The notes below the pieces were generated by a model. The model saw only the letters and a program-made list of their open reading frames with translations. It made no database searches and was not told where the DNA came from. From positions 124,001 through 188,000 of the forward strand of contig NZ_BAAAOH010000001.1 of NCBI RefSeq assembly GCF_039530225.1: DNA of 64,000 bases, read 5' to 3'. Position 1 is the first letter of the stretch. Each line of letters starts with the position of its first letter. A program made the translations under genes and the position numbers. This DNA is from Microbacterium pumilum (GTDB lineage Bacteria > Actinomycetota > Actinomycetes > Actinomycetales > Microbacteriaceae). Of the stretch, positions 24,891 through 33,587 are shown piece by piece.

Positions 24891-25757
24891 TCAGTGCTCC
24901 CCCTCCGGCTCGAACCACGTGGCATCCGGCCCGTCGACGACGATGTCCCAGCGATAGCCCATCGAGAACTCCGGAACCGTGAGGTCGTGATCGTAGGTCG
25001 CGATCAGGCGCTCGCGATCCTTCGCGTTCCGGATCGTGTTGTAGATCGGGTCGAGTGCGAAGAGCGGATCGCTGGGAAAGTACATCTGCGTCACGATCCG
25101 CTGCGTGAACCCGGATCCGAACACCGAGAAGTGGATGTGCGCCGGCCGCCACGCGTTGATGTGGTTCTTCCATGGATAGGGCCCCGGCTTGATCGTCGTG
25201 AAGAAGTACTCGCCGTTGTCGTTCGTGACGATGCGGCCCGCGCCGGTGAAGTTGGGATCGAGCGGGGCGGGATGCTGGTCGCGCTGATGGATGTAGCGCC
25301 CCGCCGCGTTCGCCTGCCAGATCTCGACGAGCTGGTTCGCGAGCGGCCGACCCCAGCTGTCGAGCAGTCGCCCCGTGACCGTCATCCGCTCACCCTGCGG
25401 TTCGCCGCTGTGCTGCAGCGTGAGGTCCGACTCGATGGCGGCGACATCCCGCTGCCCATAGGCCGGCGAGAACAGCTCGATCGTCTCAGGGTCGACGAGC
25501 CGCGGATTCTTCGTCGGATGGCGCAGGATGCTGGATCGATACGGCGGGAAGTCGTACAGCGTCGTGGGAACCCGCTCCCCGGCAGCGTCGCGCTCGGCAG
25601 CTTCGCGGTGGTACTGCGCGATCTCGTCGTTGATCCGCGACTGCGGCGGCATGTCGGCCGATGCGAGCAGAGATTCGGGGGCGGCGGCGACCTGCTCCAG
25701 CACGACGTGGGACGAGAAGTTCTCTTCGTCGGAGCCGGCCGATGGGCTATCTGTCAT
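24891..25757 (-). CDS. pcaH: protocatechuate 3,4-dioxygenase beta subunit
   Basis: A 288-residue iron-binding subunit. The GPYPW Tyr and WRPAHIHF His pair are the Fe(III) ligands, together with a Tyr in AAGRYIHQ. The ATG at 25757 follows GAGGGAG by six bases and is preferred to an ATG 21 bases upstream. First gene of pcaHGBDCIJF, divergent from the IclR gene with a shared operator. The N-terminal 60 residues are longer than in proteobacterial PcaH. Confidence 0.94.
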   Translation of the reverse strand: MTDSPSAGSDEENFSSHVVLEQVAAAPESLLASADMPPQSRINDEIAQYHREAAERDAAGERVPTTLYDFPPYRSSILRHPTKNPRLVDPETIELFSPAYGQRDVAAIESDLTLQHSGEPQGERMTVTGRLLDSWGRPLANQLVEIWQANAAGRYIHQRDQHPAPLDPNFTGAGRIVTNDNGEYFFTTIKPGPYPWKNHINAWRPAHIHFSVFGSGFTQRIVTQMYFPSDPLFALDPIYNTIRNAKDRERLIATYDHDLTVPEFSMGYRWDIVVDGPDATWFEPEGEH

Positions 25758-25832
25758 GGTGTCTCCCTCGACATCCATCTCATTGCGGGGATCACGCTAT
25801 CGTGCGTCACGCACGCCCTCTGAGGGCGCACT

Positions 25833-25849
25833 TTCCCATTGGATGGGAA
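25833..25849. promoter_or_regulatory. IclR-type operator in the pca divergent promoter
   Basis: TTCCCATTGGATGGGAA is a palindrome between pcaH and the IclR gene. It matches the site before pobA at 26651-26666. Two further small palindromes (CGTGCG-TCA-CGCACG at 25801-25815 and CCCTC-T-GAGGG at 25817-25827) lie beside it. Confidence 0.72.
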
Positions 25850-25880
25850 TCGGATGCCGCGCCTATGCCATTCTCGACGT

Positions 25881-26633
25881 ATGGCGAACTCCGATTCGGG
25901 TGACTCGGTCACCGACCGCATCGTGCGTGTGCTCGAGACCTTCACCCCGACGCGGACGGTGCAGACGGCGGCCGAGATCGGACGCCGCTCCGGGCTGCCG
26001 ACGTCAACGGCGCATCGGATCGTGGGCGACCTGATCGAGGCAGGCCTGCTCGAGCGCGACGACGACCGCCGGGTGAGGATCGGACTCCGTCTGTGGGAGC
26101 TCGCCACCCGCTCATCTCATGCCCTCCGGCTGCGCCAGCTCGCGATGCCGGCGATGGAGCGGGTGCAGTCGCGCGTGCGCGAGCACACGCAGCTCGCGAT
26201 TCTCGAGCAGGATGAGGCGCTGTTCCTCGAGCGGCTCAGCGGTCCCGGCTCGGGCTCGAACGTCACGCGCATCGCGGGTCGGCTGCCGATTCACGCCTCA
26301 TCGTCGGGACTCGTGCTGCTCGCATATGGGGACCGCGACTTCCAGGAGCGGATCCTGTCGGGCAAGCTCTCGCGGGTGGCGCCCGAGACGATCACGGATG
26401 CCGCCATCCTGCGCCGCAAACTGGCCGAGGTGCGTCATCTCGGCCATGCCGTCGCCCCCGGCTTCATCGAGAGCATCGCGACGGGGGTCGCGGTGCCGGT
26501 GCGAGACGAGACGGGTGCGGTCATCGCGGCGCTCTCGGTGGTCCTCCCCCGTGACGCCCCGGTCGATCCCGCTCTCGTCGAGCTGCGCGGCGCCGCTCGC
26601 GAGATCGAGCGCGCGCTGGGTTTCCGCGGCTGA
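25881..26633 (+). CDS. IclR-family regulator of the pca/pob genes
   Basis: A 250-residue IclR protein: a winged helix at about residues 10-75 (RIVRVLETFTP, TAAEIGRRSGLPTSTAHRIVGDLI) and a C-terminal effector domain with GRLPIHASSSGLVLLA and GVAVPVRDETGAVIAALSVV. The ATG at 25881 is chosen because it begins just before the fold. It sits between the pca operon and pobA, each with a copy of the same operator, so it probably responds to protocatechuate or 4-hydroxybenzoate (inference). Confidence 0.88.
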   Translation: MANSDSGDSVTDRIVRVLETFTPTRTVQTAAEIGRRSGLPTSTAHRIVGDLIEAGLLERDDDRRVRIGLRLWELATRSSHALRLRQLAMPAMERVQSRVREHTQLAILEQDEALFLERLSGPGSGSNVTRIAGRLPIHASSSGLVLLAYGDRDFQERILSGKLSRVAPETITDAAILRRKLAEVRHLGHAVAPGFIESIATGVAVPVRDETGAVIAALSVVLPRDAPVDPALVELRGAAREIERALGFRG

Positions 26634-26650
26634 TCGGCCGGCTGACCGCA

Positions 26651-26666
26651 TCCCGTTCAATGGGAA
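26651..26666. promoter_or_regulatory. second IclR-type operator, before pobA
   Basis: TCCCGTTCAATGGGAA; read on the other strand it is TTCCCATTGAACGGGA, matching the site at 25833 in both half-sites and in length. It is 65 bases before the pobA ATG. Confidence 0.7.
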
Positions 26667-26730
26667 CCGGTACACGATGGAGAGCGTGCCGACGGGACAA
26701 TGGTGACGCCCCCGTCGAAGGAGACGACCC

Positions 26731-27909
26731 ATGACCACCACCGTCCGCACCCGTGTCGCGATCGTCGGCGCCGGCCCCGCCGGCCTGCTGCTCTCGCACC
26801 TGCTCGCGAAGGCCGGCATCGAGTCCGTCGTCATCGACCAGCGCACGCGCGAAGAGATCGAGACGACGATCCGCGCGGGCATCCTCGAGCAGGGCACCGT
26901 CGCGATCCTCGATTCGATCGGACCGGCATCCCGCGCCCGCACGGTCGGTCATCGTCACGACGGCATCGAGTTGCGGTTCGACGGCGAGGGCCATCGCATC
27001 GACTTCGCAGCCCTCGTCGATCGCGGGGTCTGGCTCTACCCGCAGCACGAGGTGCTCAAGGACCTCATCGCCGCGCGCCTCGCCGACGGGCAGGACCTGC
27101 GTTTCGGCGTGACCGCCGAGCGCGTCGAGGATGCCGACACCGCACGACCCCGGATCGTCGCGGTGGATGCAGAGGGCGCCCCGCTCGTGATCGACGCCGA
27201 GTTCGTCGTGGGAGCCGACGGCTCCCGCAGCGTCGTGCGCGGCGCGGTCACCGGATCGTCGACCGGTGGATACTTCCGCGAATACCCGTTCGCCTGGTTC
27301 GGCGTACTGTGCGAAGCACCGCCGAGCGCGCCCGAGCTCATCTACAGCAACTCCGCCAACGGGTTCGCACTGATCAGTCAGCGCAGCGCCACCGTGCAGC
27401 GCATGTACTTCCAGTGCGATCCGGATGTCGATCCGAACTCGTTCACCGAAGCGCAGCTCTGGGAGGAGCTCCAAGCCCGGGTTCCCGGCGTCGACCTGCA
27501 GGAGGGTCCGATCTTCCAGCGTGATGTGCTGCGCTTCCGCAGCTTCGTCGCTTTCGAGCTGCGCAAGGGCCGTGCGGCGCTCGTCGGGGATGCCGCCCAC
27601 ACCGTCCCGCCGACGGGCGCGAAGGGCATGAATCTCGCGGTTGCGGACGTCGTGGTGCTCGAGCGAGCGCTTCGAGCGCTGCTGCTGGACGGCGACGAGC
27701 GCCTGATCGACGCCTACGCCGAGACGGCGCTGCGTCGCATCTGGAAGGCGCAGCACTTCTCGTGGTGGATGACGAGCATGCTCCACGTCGCGCCCGGCGC
27801 GAGCGACTTCGATCGGCTGCGCCAGCTCGGCGAGCTCTCGACGGTGGTCGAGTCGGAGGCCGGTCGTACCTATCTCGCCGAGGCGTACACCGGGTGGCCG
27901 CTCGCGTAG
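26731..27909 (+). CDS. pobA: 4-hydroxybenzoate 3-monooxygenase
   Basis: A 392-residue group A flavin monooxygenase with RVAIVGAGPAGLLLSHLL for FAD binding, the GADGSRSVVRG motif that contacts FAD and NADPH, and GDAAHTVPPTGAKGMNLAVAD. The length matches PobA. It produces protocatechuate from 4-hydroxybenzoate for the pca operon. AAGGAG lies eight bases before ATG. Probably regulated by the neighbouring IclR protein through the site at 26651. Confidence 0.95.
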   Translation: MTTTVRTRVAIVGAGPAGLLLSHLLAKAGIESVVIDQRTREEIETTIRAGILEQGTVAILDSIGPASRARTVGHRHDGIELRFDGEGHRIDFAALVDRGVWLYPQHEVLKDLIAARLADGQDLRFGVTAERVEDADTARPRIVAVDAEGAPLVIDAEFVVGADGSRSVVRGAVTGSSTGGYFREYPFAWFGVLCEAPPSAPELIYSNSANGFALISQRSATVQRMYFQCDPDVDPNSFTEAQLWEELQARVPGVDLQEGPIFQRDVLRFRSFVAFELRKGRAALVGDAAHTVPPTGAKGMNLAVADVVVLERALRALLLDGDERLIDAYAETALRRIWKAQHFSWWMTSMLHVAPGASDFDRLRQLGELSTVVESEAGRTYLAEAYTGWPLA

Positions 27910-27985
27910 AGGATGCTGCGAGCATCGATCCCTGAGCCTGCCGAAGGGTCCGATGGGGGACGCCGGACGCTTCGACAAGCTCAGC

Positions 27986-28145
27986 GACCGGCTCGGGCTA
28001 AACCACCGGCTCGGGCTCAGCCACCGCCTCGGGCTCAACCACCGGCTCGGGCTCAACCACCGGCTCGGGCTCAACCACCGGCTCGGGCTCAGCCACCGGC
28101 TCGGGCTCAACCACCGCCTCGGGCTCAGCGACCGGCTCGGGCTCG
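27986..28145. repeat. tandem array of 18-bp units, about 9 copies
   Basis: Units of CCACCGGCTCGGGCTCAA with CAG/CAA and GCCTC/GGCTC variants. On the minus strand each unit reads Glu-Pro-Glu-Pro-Val-Val/Ala without interruption. The unit merges at 27970-27990 with the dispersed CTTCGACAAGCTCAGCGACC element. The array lies just downstream of the minus-strand membrane-protein gene and is one frame off its reading frame. Confidence 0.85.
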
Positions 28146-28178
28146 CGACCGGCGCGCGGCCCCGCGACTGGCTCGGGC

Positions 28179-28472
28179 TCAGCGAACCGGCTCGCTCAGA
28201 GAGCGGGTCACGTCGTCGCGCGCGGCAGCCATCGACTCGGCGTCTCGATGACGGAGCGACCACGCGACGCCGCTGATGACGGTCGCGCCCGTGAACATCG
28301 CCCCGGCAACGCCGACGAGCACGAAGACCCATCCCTGCAGTGTGGCGACGCCTGCGACATCCCAGGTCGCGTAGTCCGTCATCTGACCGATGACGATGTC
28401 GATCATGAACGCGAGCACGAGGACGAAGCCGCCCGCGCTCAGCAGTCCGACGTGATAGGGATTGCGCCTCAT
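28179..28472 (-). CDS. small two-helix membrane protein, likely truncated by a frameshift
   Basis: A 97-residue protein with two membrane segments (about residues 8-27 and 41-68) and a charged tail. The ATG at 28472 is placed nine bases after an AGG-type ribosome site. It ends SLSEPVR-stop. One extra base near 28185 (GCGAACCGG where the array has GCGACCGG) shifts the frame; without it the protein would run on through about 60 residues of EPEPVV repeats to a TAG at 27998. It may thus be a broken or phase-variable gene, or carry a sequencing error. Confidence 0.65.
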   Translation of the reverse strand: MRRNPYHVGLLSAGGFVLVLAFMIDIVIGQMTDYATWDVAGVATLQGWVFVLVGVAGAMFTGATVISGVAWSLRHRDAESMAAARDDVTRSLSEPVR

Positions 28473-28577
28473 GGGTCGCATCCTGCCATCCCCGAGAGTC
28501 GCGCGCGACCGCGCAGCGAATCATGCCCTGGGCGAACGCGCGGCCCACCCCGTCCGCGCAGTGCTGAGATGGTGGAC

Positions 28578-29501
28578 ATGGAGCCGGAACCAGCCATGGA
28601 TGCCTACTCAGCGGCGGTGATACGCGTCGCCGAGTCGGTGCTGCCGTCGGTCGCCGCGGTCGAGGTGCGCACCTCGCGGGGGGCCGGCGCGGGCAGCGCG
28701 TCGGTGATCTCGGCCGACGGCCATCTGCTCACGAGTGCCCACGTGGTAGCGGGAGCCGACCGTGTGGAGGTCGCCTTCGGCGACGGCACCGAGCTCACCG
28801 CGACCGTCGTGGGGCGTGATCCGCTCTCCGACCTGGCCGTCCTGCTCGCGGACGGAGCCACACCACCGCCGGTGCCGTGGGGCGATGCCGCAGCACTGCG
28901 CGTCGGCCAGCTCGTGGTCGCGGTGGGCAATCCGCTGGGGCTGGCCGGCAGCGTCACGGCCGGGGTGGTGTCCGGCCTCGGTCGCTCGCTGCCCACCCAA
29001 TCCGGTCGCGTCGTGGACGAGGTGATCCAGACGGATGCCGCGCTCAACCCCGGCAACAGCGGGGGCGTCCTCGCCGACAGTGCGGGCCGGATGGTCGGCG
29101 TCAACACGGCGGTCGCGGGGATCGGCGTGGGCCTCGCGGTGCCGATCAACTCCACGACCCGCGAGATCATCGATGCGCTCATCCGCACCGGGCGGGTGCG
29201 CCGCGCGTGGCTGGGCGTCGCCGGCGCGAGAGTTCGGCTTCGACCCGAGGTCAGCGCGAAGGTCGGGTCGCGGGTCGGGATGCAGGTCGCCGCCGTGGTG
29301 CCCGGCAGCCCTGCCGCGAAGGCCGGAGCGCAGGAGGGCGACATCGTCGTCTCGCTCGACGGAGTCGCGATCGCGAGCGCGACGGATGTCCAGCGACGAA
29401 TGGTCGAGCACGCGATCGGCCGCCGCATGGAGATGACGCTGTGGCGCAACGGCGCCCTCGTCGACATCGTGCTCGAGCCCGAGGAACTCCGCGTCCCCTG
29501 A
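28578..29501 (+). CDS. trypsin-like serine protease with PDZ domain (HtrA/DegP family)
   Basis: A 307-residue S1C protease with the triad His55 (TSAHVV), Asp85 (SDLAVL) and Ser161 (NPGNSGG), followed by a PDZ domain (about 215-300) with GSPAAKAGAQEGDIVVSLDG. No signal peptide or membrane anchor is visible, unlike most HtrA proteins, so it may be cytoplasmic or start upstream; ATG 28569 is an alternative. It stands alone and is convergent with the DUF3237 gene. Confidence 0.87.
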   Translation: MEPEPAMDAYSAAVIRVAESVLPSVAAVEVRTSRGAGAGSASVISADGHLLTSAHVVAGADRVEVAFGDGTELTATVVGRDPLSDLAVLLADGATPPPVPWGDAAALRVGQLVVAVGNPLGLAGSVTAGVVSGLGRSLPTQSGRVVDEVIQTDAALNPGNSGGVLADSAGRMVGVNTAVAGIGVGLAVPINSTTREIIDALIRTGRVRRAWLGVAGARVRLRPEVSAKVGSRVGMQVAAVVPGSPAAKAGAQEGDIVVSLDGVAIASATDVQRRMVEHAIGRRMEMTLWRNGALVDIVLEPEELRVP

Positions 29502-29512
29502 CGCGCCCGCGG

Positions 29513-29977
29513 CTACGTGACGCGATACGCCGTGTACGTCACGCGGTCGGCCGTCCGAACGGCGGATGCCACGAAGATCGAGTTCTGCAGGCTGGCGAGC
29601 TCGGTCGACGACGCCTCGAGCGTCACGACGGTGCGGAAGTAGTACGCGGACGGGTCCACGGGTTCGCCGCGCAGCAGAGCCTCGAGCACATCGGGCGGAC
29701 CGCTCCGCACGCCGGTCGCATGGATCAGGACATGCGCGGCATCCGCCGTTCTCGCGGTGTAGCGCGCGTCCACCTCGATCGCCCCGTCGTCGCGCACGAT
29801 CTGCCAGTCGGCACCGCCCGGCAGGATCTCGGCGTCGAAGGCGCCCCGCACCGAGCCGCCGACGATCGGCACCACTCGTCGGTGCCCTCGCCGAGTCGGG
29901 CCGTGGTCTTCGAGCGGTCCGAGCACGACCTCGACCTCGAACGCGGGCTCGAGGCCGGGGACCGGCGCGGCGGTCAT
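29513..29977 (-). CDS. DUF3237 family protein
   Basis: A 154-residue beta-barrel-like protein with GGSVRGAFDAEILPGGADWQ and YYFRTVVTLEASS, typical of DUF3237. The function is unknown, but members occur in aromatic and ketosteroid degradation clusters. It overlaps the CocE-type gene by 4 bases (ATGA) and is the last gene of the minus-strand operon from 37.0 kb. Confidence 0.8.
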   Translation of the reverse strand: MTAAPVPGLEPAFEVEVVLGPLEDHGPTRRGHRRVVPIVGGSVRGAFDAEILPGGADWQIVRDDGAIEVDARYTARTADAAHVLIHATGVRSGPPDVLEALLRGEPVDPSAYYFRTVVTLEASSTELASLQNSIFVASAVRTADRVTYTAYRVT

Positions 29978-31653
29978 CGGTGCCACACCGGCAGCTCGAT
30001 GCGCGAGGCCTGGGCGCTTTCGTGCGAGATCTCCTGCGCCGCGACCTGTGTCACGGATGCGCCGAAGGCCGGCTCTGCGGACCCAGGGTTGCGCGCATAT
30101 CTCGGATGCGCGCCCGAGCTGACCTGGATGCCGACCGCGTGCCCCGCCGCGAAGCGGTGGAATGCGGGCCAGAGCCGTACCTCGACCTCGCGGAATCCCT
30201 CGGCGTCGGGCGCCGGATCCGTGTCGGCGGTACCGACCGTGCCGATGCGCCGGATGCCGTCGCAGACCGTCATCGACTTCCCGTCGGGGTGCACATCGGT
30301 GATCCGCACGAACACGTCGTAGCTCGGTGCCGACGAGCGCATGCGGATATGCGCCACGGGGTGGCCCGCGATCTCCAGCGGTTCGGCCAGCGTCGCACTG
30401 CGGAACACCGCGACGTCAGAGCGCGCCTCGTGGTCGCTGTTGTCGACGGGTTCGGTCTTGGGCAGCAGGCTCGGACCACCCACGGCCGGGGTCGGGTCAC
30501 CCGGATCGTACGTGTAGGTGGTCGTGCCGCCGGTTGCGGCATCCGTTGCGAGCGTCCCTCCCTTGTGAAGGTTCCAGTCCTCCGCCGCCGAGCCGGCCGG
30601 CGGCCACCTCTCGAGGTCGTGCCAGATGTCCGCCCCGGTCTCGAATGCACGCACGGGGGTCGAACGCGCACCGGGAGCGCCGACGAAGGTCTCTTTGAGG
30701 AAGGCGATCGTCTCGGTGTGCGCAGGTTCACCCATGCCCGGCGACACGTGTCCCCACGGTCCGATGATGATCCGCGGCGCGCGGCCCGCCGCGACCAGCT
30801 GCGCGAAGTCGTCGAGCTGCCACGGCAGGAAGATGTCGTACCACCCCGTGATCATCGAGACCGGGGCTGCGACATCCGGCACGGACGCGGTGTGGGACTG
30901 CTGGGTCCAGTACTCCTCGTCGAGGCTTTCGTAGCGCGTCCAGTCCTGGTACCAGTGGATCTGCTCACCCGTTGCGGCGGAGTCGCCCGCGCTCAGCGGC
31001 AGCACGTCGAACGCCTTGTCGAGCTTTCGGTCCGGCAGGGCCATGGCGATGAGCGCGATGCCGCCGCGACGCATGCGATGCATCATCCGGCTCCAGCCGA
31101 GTGCGTTGCGCAGTGCGAACGCCCCGTTGTCCCAGGTGATCGCGCCGAAGTCGGGCATCGTCGTCACGAGCACGAGCGCCTCGGGGGCGTTCTGCGGATC
31201 CTCACGCTGCATGCGACCGGCGACCGCCCATTGCGTGTAGCCCATGTAGCTCTGGCCGTACATGGCCAGACGCCCCGTGAACCACGGCTGCGCGCGAACC
31301 CAGCGGATCGTCGTCATCCCGTCGCGCTGCTCATCGATCTGCGGGGTGAACAGCCCCTGCGATCCCCAGGTGCCGCGGCAGCTCTGGAAGAGCACGGTGA
31401 AGCCCTCGTACGCAAGCGCCCGCGCAGACCCGGCCAAGAGCCCGCGGCGCCCGTACGGGCCTCGGATGAGGATGGTCGGCAGCGACGGCACCGTGGCGCC
31501 GATGGGGCGGATGAGGTCGGCGAGCAGCTCGATACCGTCATCCATCGGCACGCGCAGGTCGCGCTCGATCGTGATCTCGTACGGACCGAGGTCGACACCT
31601 TTGCGAGTGCGTGCGTCGATCGAACGCGTGAGACGCTGGCGCAGCGTGGTCAT
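29974..31653 (-). CDS. CocE/NonD-family hydrolase
   Basis: A 559-residue protein: an alpha/beta hydrolase domain with the nucleophile Ser135 in GQSYMGY, followed by a jelly-roll X-Pro dipeptidyl-peptidase C-terminal domain (YDVFVRITDVHPDGKS). RGPYGRRG near residue 64 fits the oxyanion region. The family cleaves acyl esters and amides (cocaine esterase, glutaryl acylase). In this operon it could act on an ester or ring-cleavage product; the substrate is unknown. It overlaps the MarR gene by 4 bases. Confidence 0.87.
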   Translation of the reverse strand: MTTLRQRLTRSIDARTRKGVDLGPYEITIERDLRVPMDDGIELLADLIRPIGATVPSLPTILIRGPYGRRGLLAGSARALAYEGFTVLFQSCRGTWGSQGLFTPQIDEQRDGMTTIRWVRAQPWFTGRLAMYGQSYMGYTQWAVAGRMQREDPQNAPEALVLVTTMPDFGAITWDNGAFALRNALGWSRMMHRMRRGGIALIAMALPDRKLDKAFDVLPLSAGDSAATGEQIHWYQDWTRYESLDEEYWTQQSHTASVPDVAAPVSMITGWYDIFLPWQLDDFAQLVAAGRAPRIIIGPWGHVSPGMGEPAHTETIAFLKETFVGAPGARSTPVRAFETGADIWHDLERWPPAGSAAEDWNLHKGGTLATDAATGGTTTYTYDPGDPTPAVGGPSLLPKTEPVDNSDHEARSDVAVFRSATLAEPLEIAGHPVAHIRMRSSAPSYDVFVRITDVHPDGKSMTVCDGIRRIGTVGTADTDPAPDAEGFREVEVRLWPAFHRFAAGHAVGIQVSSGAHPRYARNPGSAEPAFGASVTQVAAQEISHESAQASRIELPVWHR

Positions 31654-32183
31654 TCCGCCTCCTTGCGGGTATGGGGGGATTCGGATTTCGGATGCCGTGT
31701 GGCGAGGGCGTCGCGCAGGTGCTCCAGGGCCGGAACGGCCGCCGCGAGCGCGCCGCGGTCTGCATCGGTGAGGGATGCCGTGGCCTCGCCGACGAGCTCG
31801 GCGCTCGCCTCGTCGAATCGCTCGAACAGCGCCAGCGCCCTCGCCGAGGCGAGCACCTCGACCCGCCGGCGGTCGTCTGCCGCGGGGCGCCTCGCGATGA
31901 GGCCGCGCGCCTCCATGGTGGTGAGCAGGTTGCTCACCGTGGGGCGGCTGAGGCCGAGCCGCTCGGCCAATTCCCCCGGAGACGAGACGACTCCGCGCGG
32001 CAATGCCCGCACCACCTCGATCTGAGCGTCAGGGATCTCGGGCAGGCGCTCGGCGGCCCTGACGCTCGCAAGCAGTACTCGCCGCAGCGGAGAGATGACC
32101 GAGGCGAGGCGGGCGGAGTCGAAGGCGACGCCCGCACTCGCGGTCAGGTCCGCGCTCTCGCCGCGGTCTGCGTCGGCGCTCAT
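31650..32183 (-). CDS. MarR-family transcriptional regulator
   Basis: A 177-residue MarR protein; a winged helix at about residues 60-130 with ELAERLGLSRPTVSNLLTTMEARGLI and RRPAADDRRRVEVL as the wing. The ATG at 32183 overlaps the monooxygenase stop by 4 bases, so the regulator is made with the enzymes it may control. MarR proteins in aromatic operons often respond to phenolic ligands (family knowledge). Confidence 0.87.
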   Translation of the reverse strand: MSADADRGESADLTASAGVAFDSARLASVISPLRRVLLASVRAAERLPEIPDAQIEVVRALPRGVVSSPGELAERLGLSRPTVSNLLTTMEARGLIARRPAADDRRRVEVLASARALALFERFDEASAELVGEATASLTDADRGALAAAVPALEHLRDALATRHPKSESPHTRKEAE

Positions 32184-33427
32184 CGCGGTGACGGTGTCAG
32201 CGATGGACGGGCGTCGAGGATGTCGGGGTGGAACCCCGCAGCCCGCTTGTACCCCGCGGAGATCCCGGTGAGCTCGTCGGCCGGGATCACGTCGTGGATG
32301 TCGGTGAAACCCTCCGGCGCCCGTTCGTGGGCGAGCACCATGACCCGTTCCGGGCCCTGGCCGCGGTTGCTGAGCACGAGCGCCGACGTCGCGGGCCGAC
32401 GTTGCCCCTCGTAGGCGCTGAGTGCACCGTCCACCGACGAGGCCGTCGCAAGGTGGAATGCCAGCGTGCGCGCGTCGATGATCGCCTGGGACGCGCCGTT
32501 GGAACCGTTGGGGTACATGGCGTGCGCGGCATCCCCGAGCAGCGTCGTGCGGCCGAACGTCCAGCGCGGGATGGGGTCGCGGTCGACCATGGGGTACTCG
32601 AGCAGCTCGTCGGCGGCGGCGATCACCGCAGGCACGTCGAGCCAGTCGAATCGCCAATCGCGGAAGAGCGCGACGATGGGGCCGGCGTCGACCGCGAGGT
32701 TCCAGTCCACGGTCTCGGAGCCGACACCGCGCCGCTCGGCGATGAAGTTGACACGGGCGATGCCATCGGCATCCGGTGCGCTCAAGGGGTAGGCGACGAA
32801 CTTCTGCTCGCCGTCGCCGGCCATGATCATCGTGCGTCCGTCGAGGTAGGCGGGCACGCGTGCGGTGCCGCGCCAGAGGGTCAGGCCGTTCCAGATCGGA
32901 GCACCCTCGTCGGGGTGGCGCGCGGCGCGCACGGCCGAGTGGATGCCGTCCGCTGCGACCACGAGGTCTGCGACGACGGATGTGTCGCCCTCGGCGGTCG
33001 CGAAGACGGCGGTGGCGGCATCCGCCCCTTCTTCGACCCGGACGAGACGATGCCCGAGCTGCAGCGCATTCGCGCCGAGCCGCTCGCGCACCGCATCGGC
33101 GAGCACGAGCTGAAGCTCTCCGCGATGGACAGACACTTGCGGCCAGCGATAGCCCGCCTCGCGGCCGCGCGGTTCGCTCCAGATCGGCTGGCCGAAGCGG
33201 TTGAAGTACGCGAGCGTCGACGGTGCGACGCCCTGATCCAGCACCTGGTCGGCGAGCCCGAGCTCGGTGAGCTCGCGCATCGCGTGCGGCAGCAGATTGA
33301 TGCCGACGCCGAGGGCACGAAGCTCGCTGACGCGGTCGTAGACGCGGATGTCGGTCTCACCGACCGCATGCAGGCTCAGCGCGGCTGCGAGCCCGCCGAT
33401 GCCGGCGCCGACGATGACGATCCTCAA
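32180..33427 (-). CDS. FAD-dependent aromatic monooxygenase (salicylate hydroxylase-like)
   Basis: A 415-residue group A flavoprotein monooxygenase: RIVIVGAGIGGLAAALSL at the start, the VVAADGIHSAVR motif and GRTTLLGDAAHAMYPNGSNGASQAIIDA near residue 285. It resembles 3-hydroxybenzoate 6-hydroxylase and salicylate hydroxylase branches. A TTG at 33427 is the start: it lies seven bases after GGAG and directly at the Rossmann fold. The 160-base gap upstream suggests an internal promoter. It could hydroxylate the phenolic ring left after flavonoid cleavage (inference). Confidence 0.87.
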   Translation of the reverse strand: MRIVIVGAGIGGLAAALSLHAVGETDIRVYDRVSELRALGVGINLLPHAMRELTELGLADQVLDQGVAPSTLAYFNRFGQPIWSEPRGREAGYRWPQVSVHRGELQLVLADAVRERLGANALQLGHRLVRVEEGADAATAVFATAEGDTSVVADLVVAADGIHSAVRAARHPDEGAPIWNGLTLWRGTARVPAYLDGRTMIMAGDGEQKFVAYPLSAPDADGIARVNFIAERRGVGSETVDWNLAVDAGPIVALFRDWRFDWLDVPAVIAAADELLEYPMVDRDPIPRWTFGRTTLLGDAAHAMYPNGSNGASQAIIDARTLAFHLATASSVDGALSAYEGQRRPATSALVLSNRGQGPERVMVLAHERAPEGFTDIHDVIPADELTGISAGYKRAAGFHPDILDARPSLTPSPR

Positions 33428-33587
33428 GGGTTGACTCCGTTGTTCAGACCCAGGGTTGTTCAGACCCGGCGTTGTCCACGCTGTTATCCACATAGTTTTG
33501 TGGGCAAAGCCATTCGTGTCAACGGCGAATTTGCTCTCGGCGAGACGAAGCGATCGCTTTCAGGGTTGCGACGCGGCCAAGGCAGGG

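Noticed and set aside
26521..28548. A 675-codon frame on the minus strand across pobA
   Set aside because: It is antisense to pobA and IclR sequence, Arg/Ser-rich, and contains repeat-array translation; the plus-strand genes have clear domains.
33484..33492. TTATCCACA, an exact DnaA-box sequence
   Set aside because: A single copy in the promoter region of the FAD monooxygenase gene; no cluster of boxes, no dnaA/dnaN and no AT-rich unwinding region, so not an origin.
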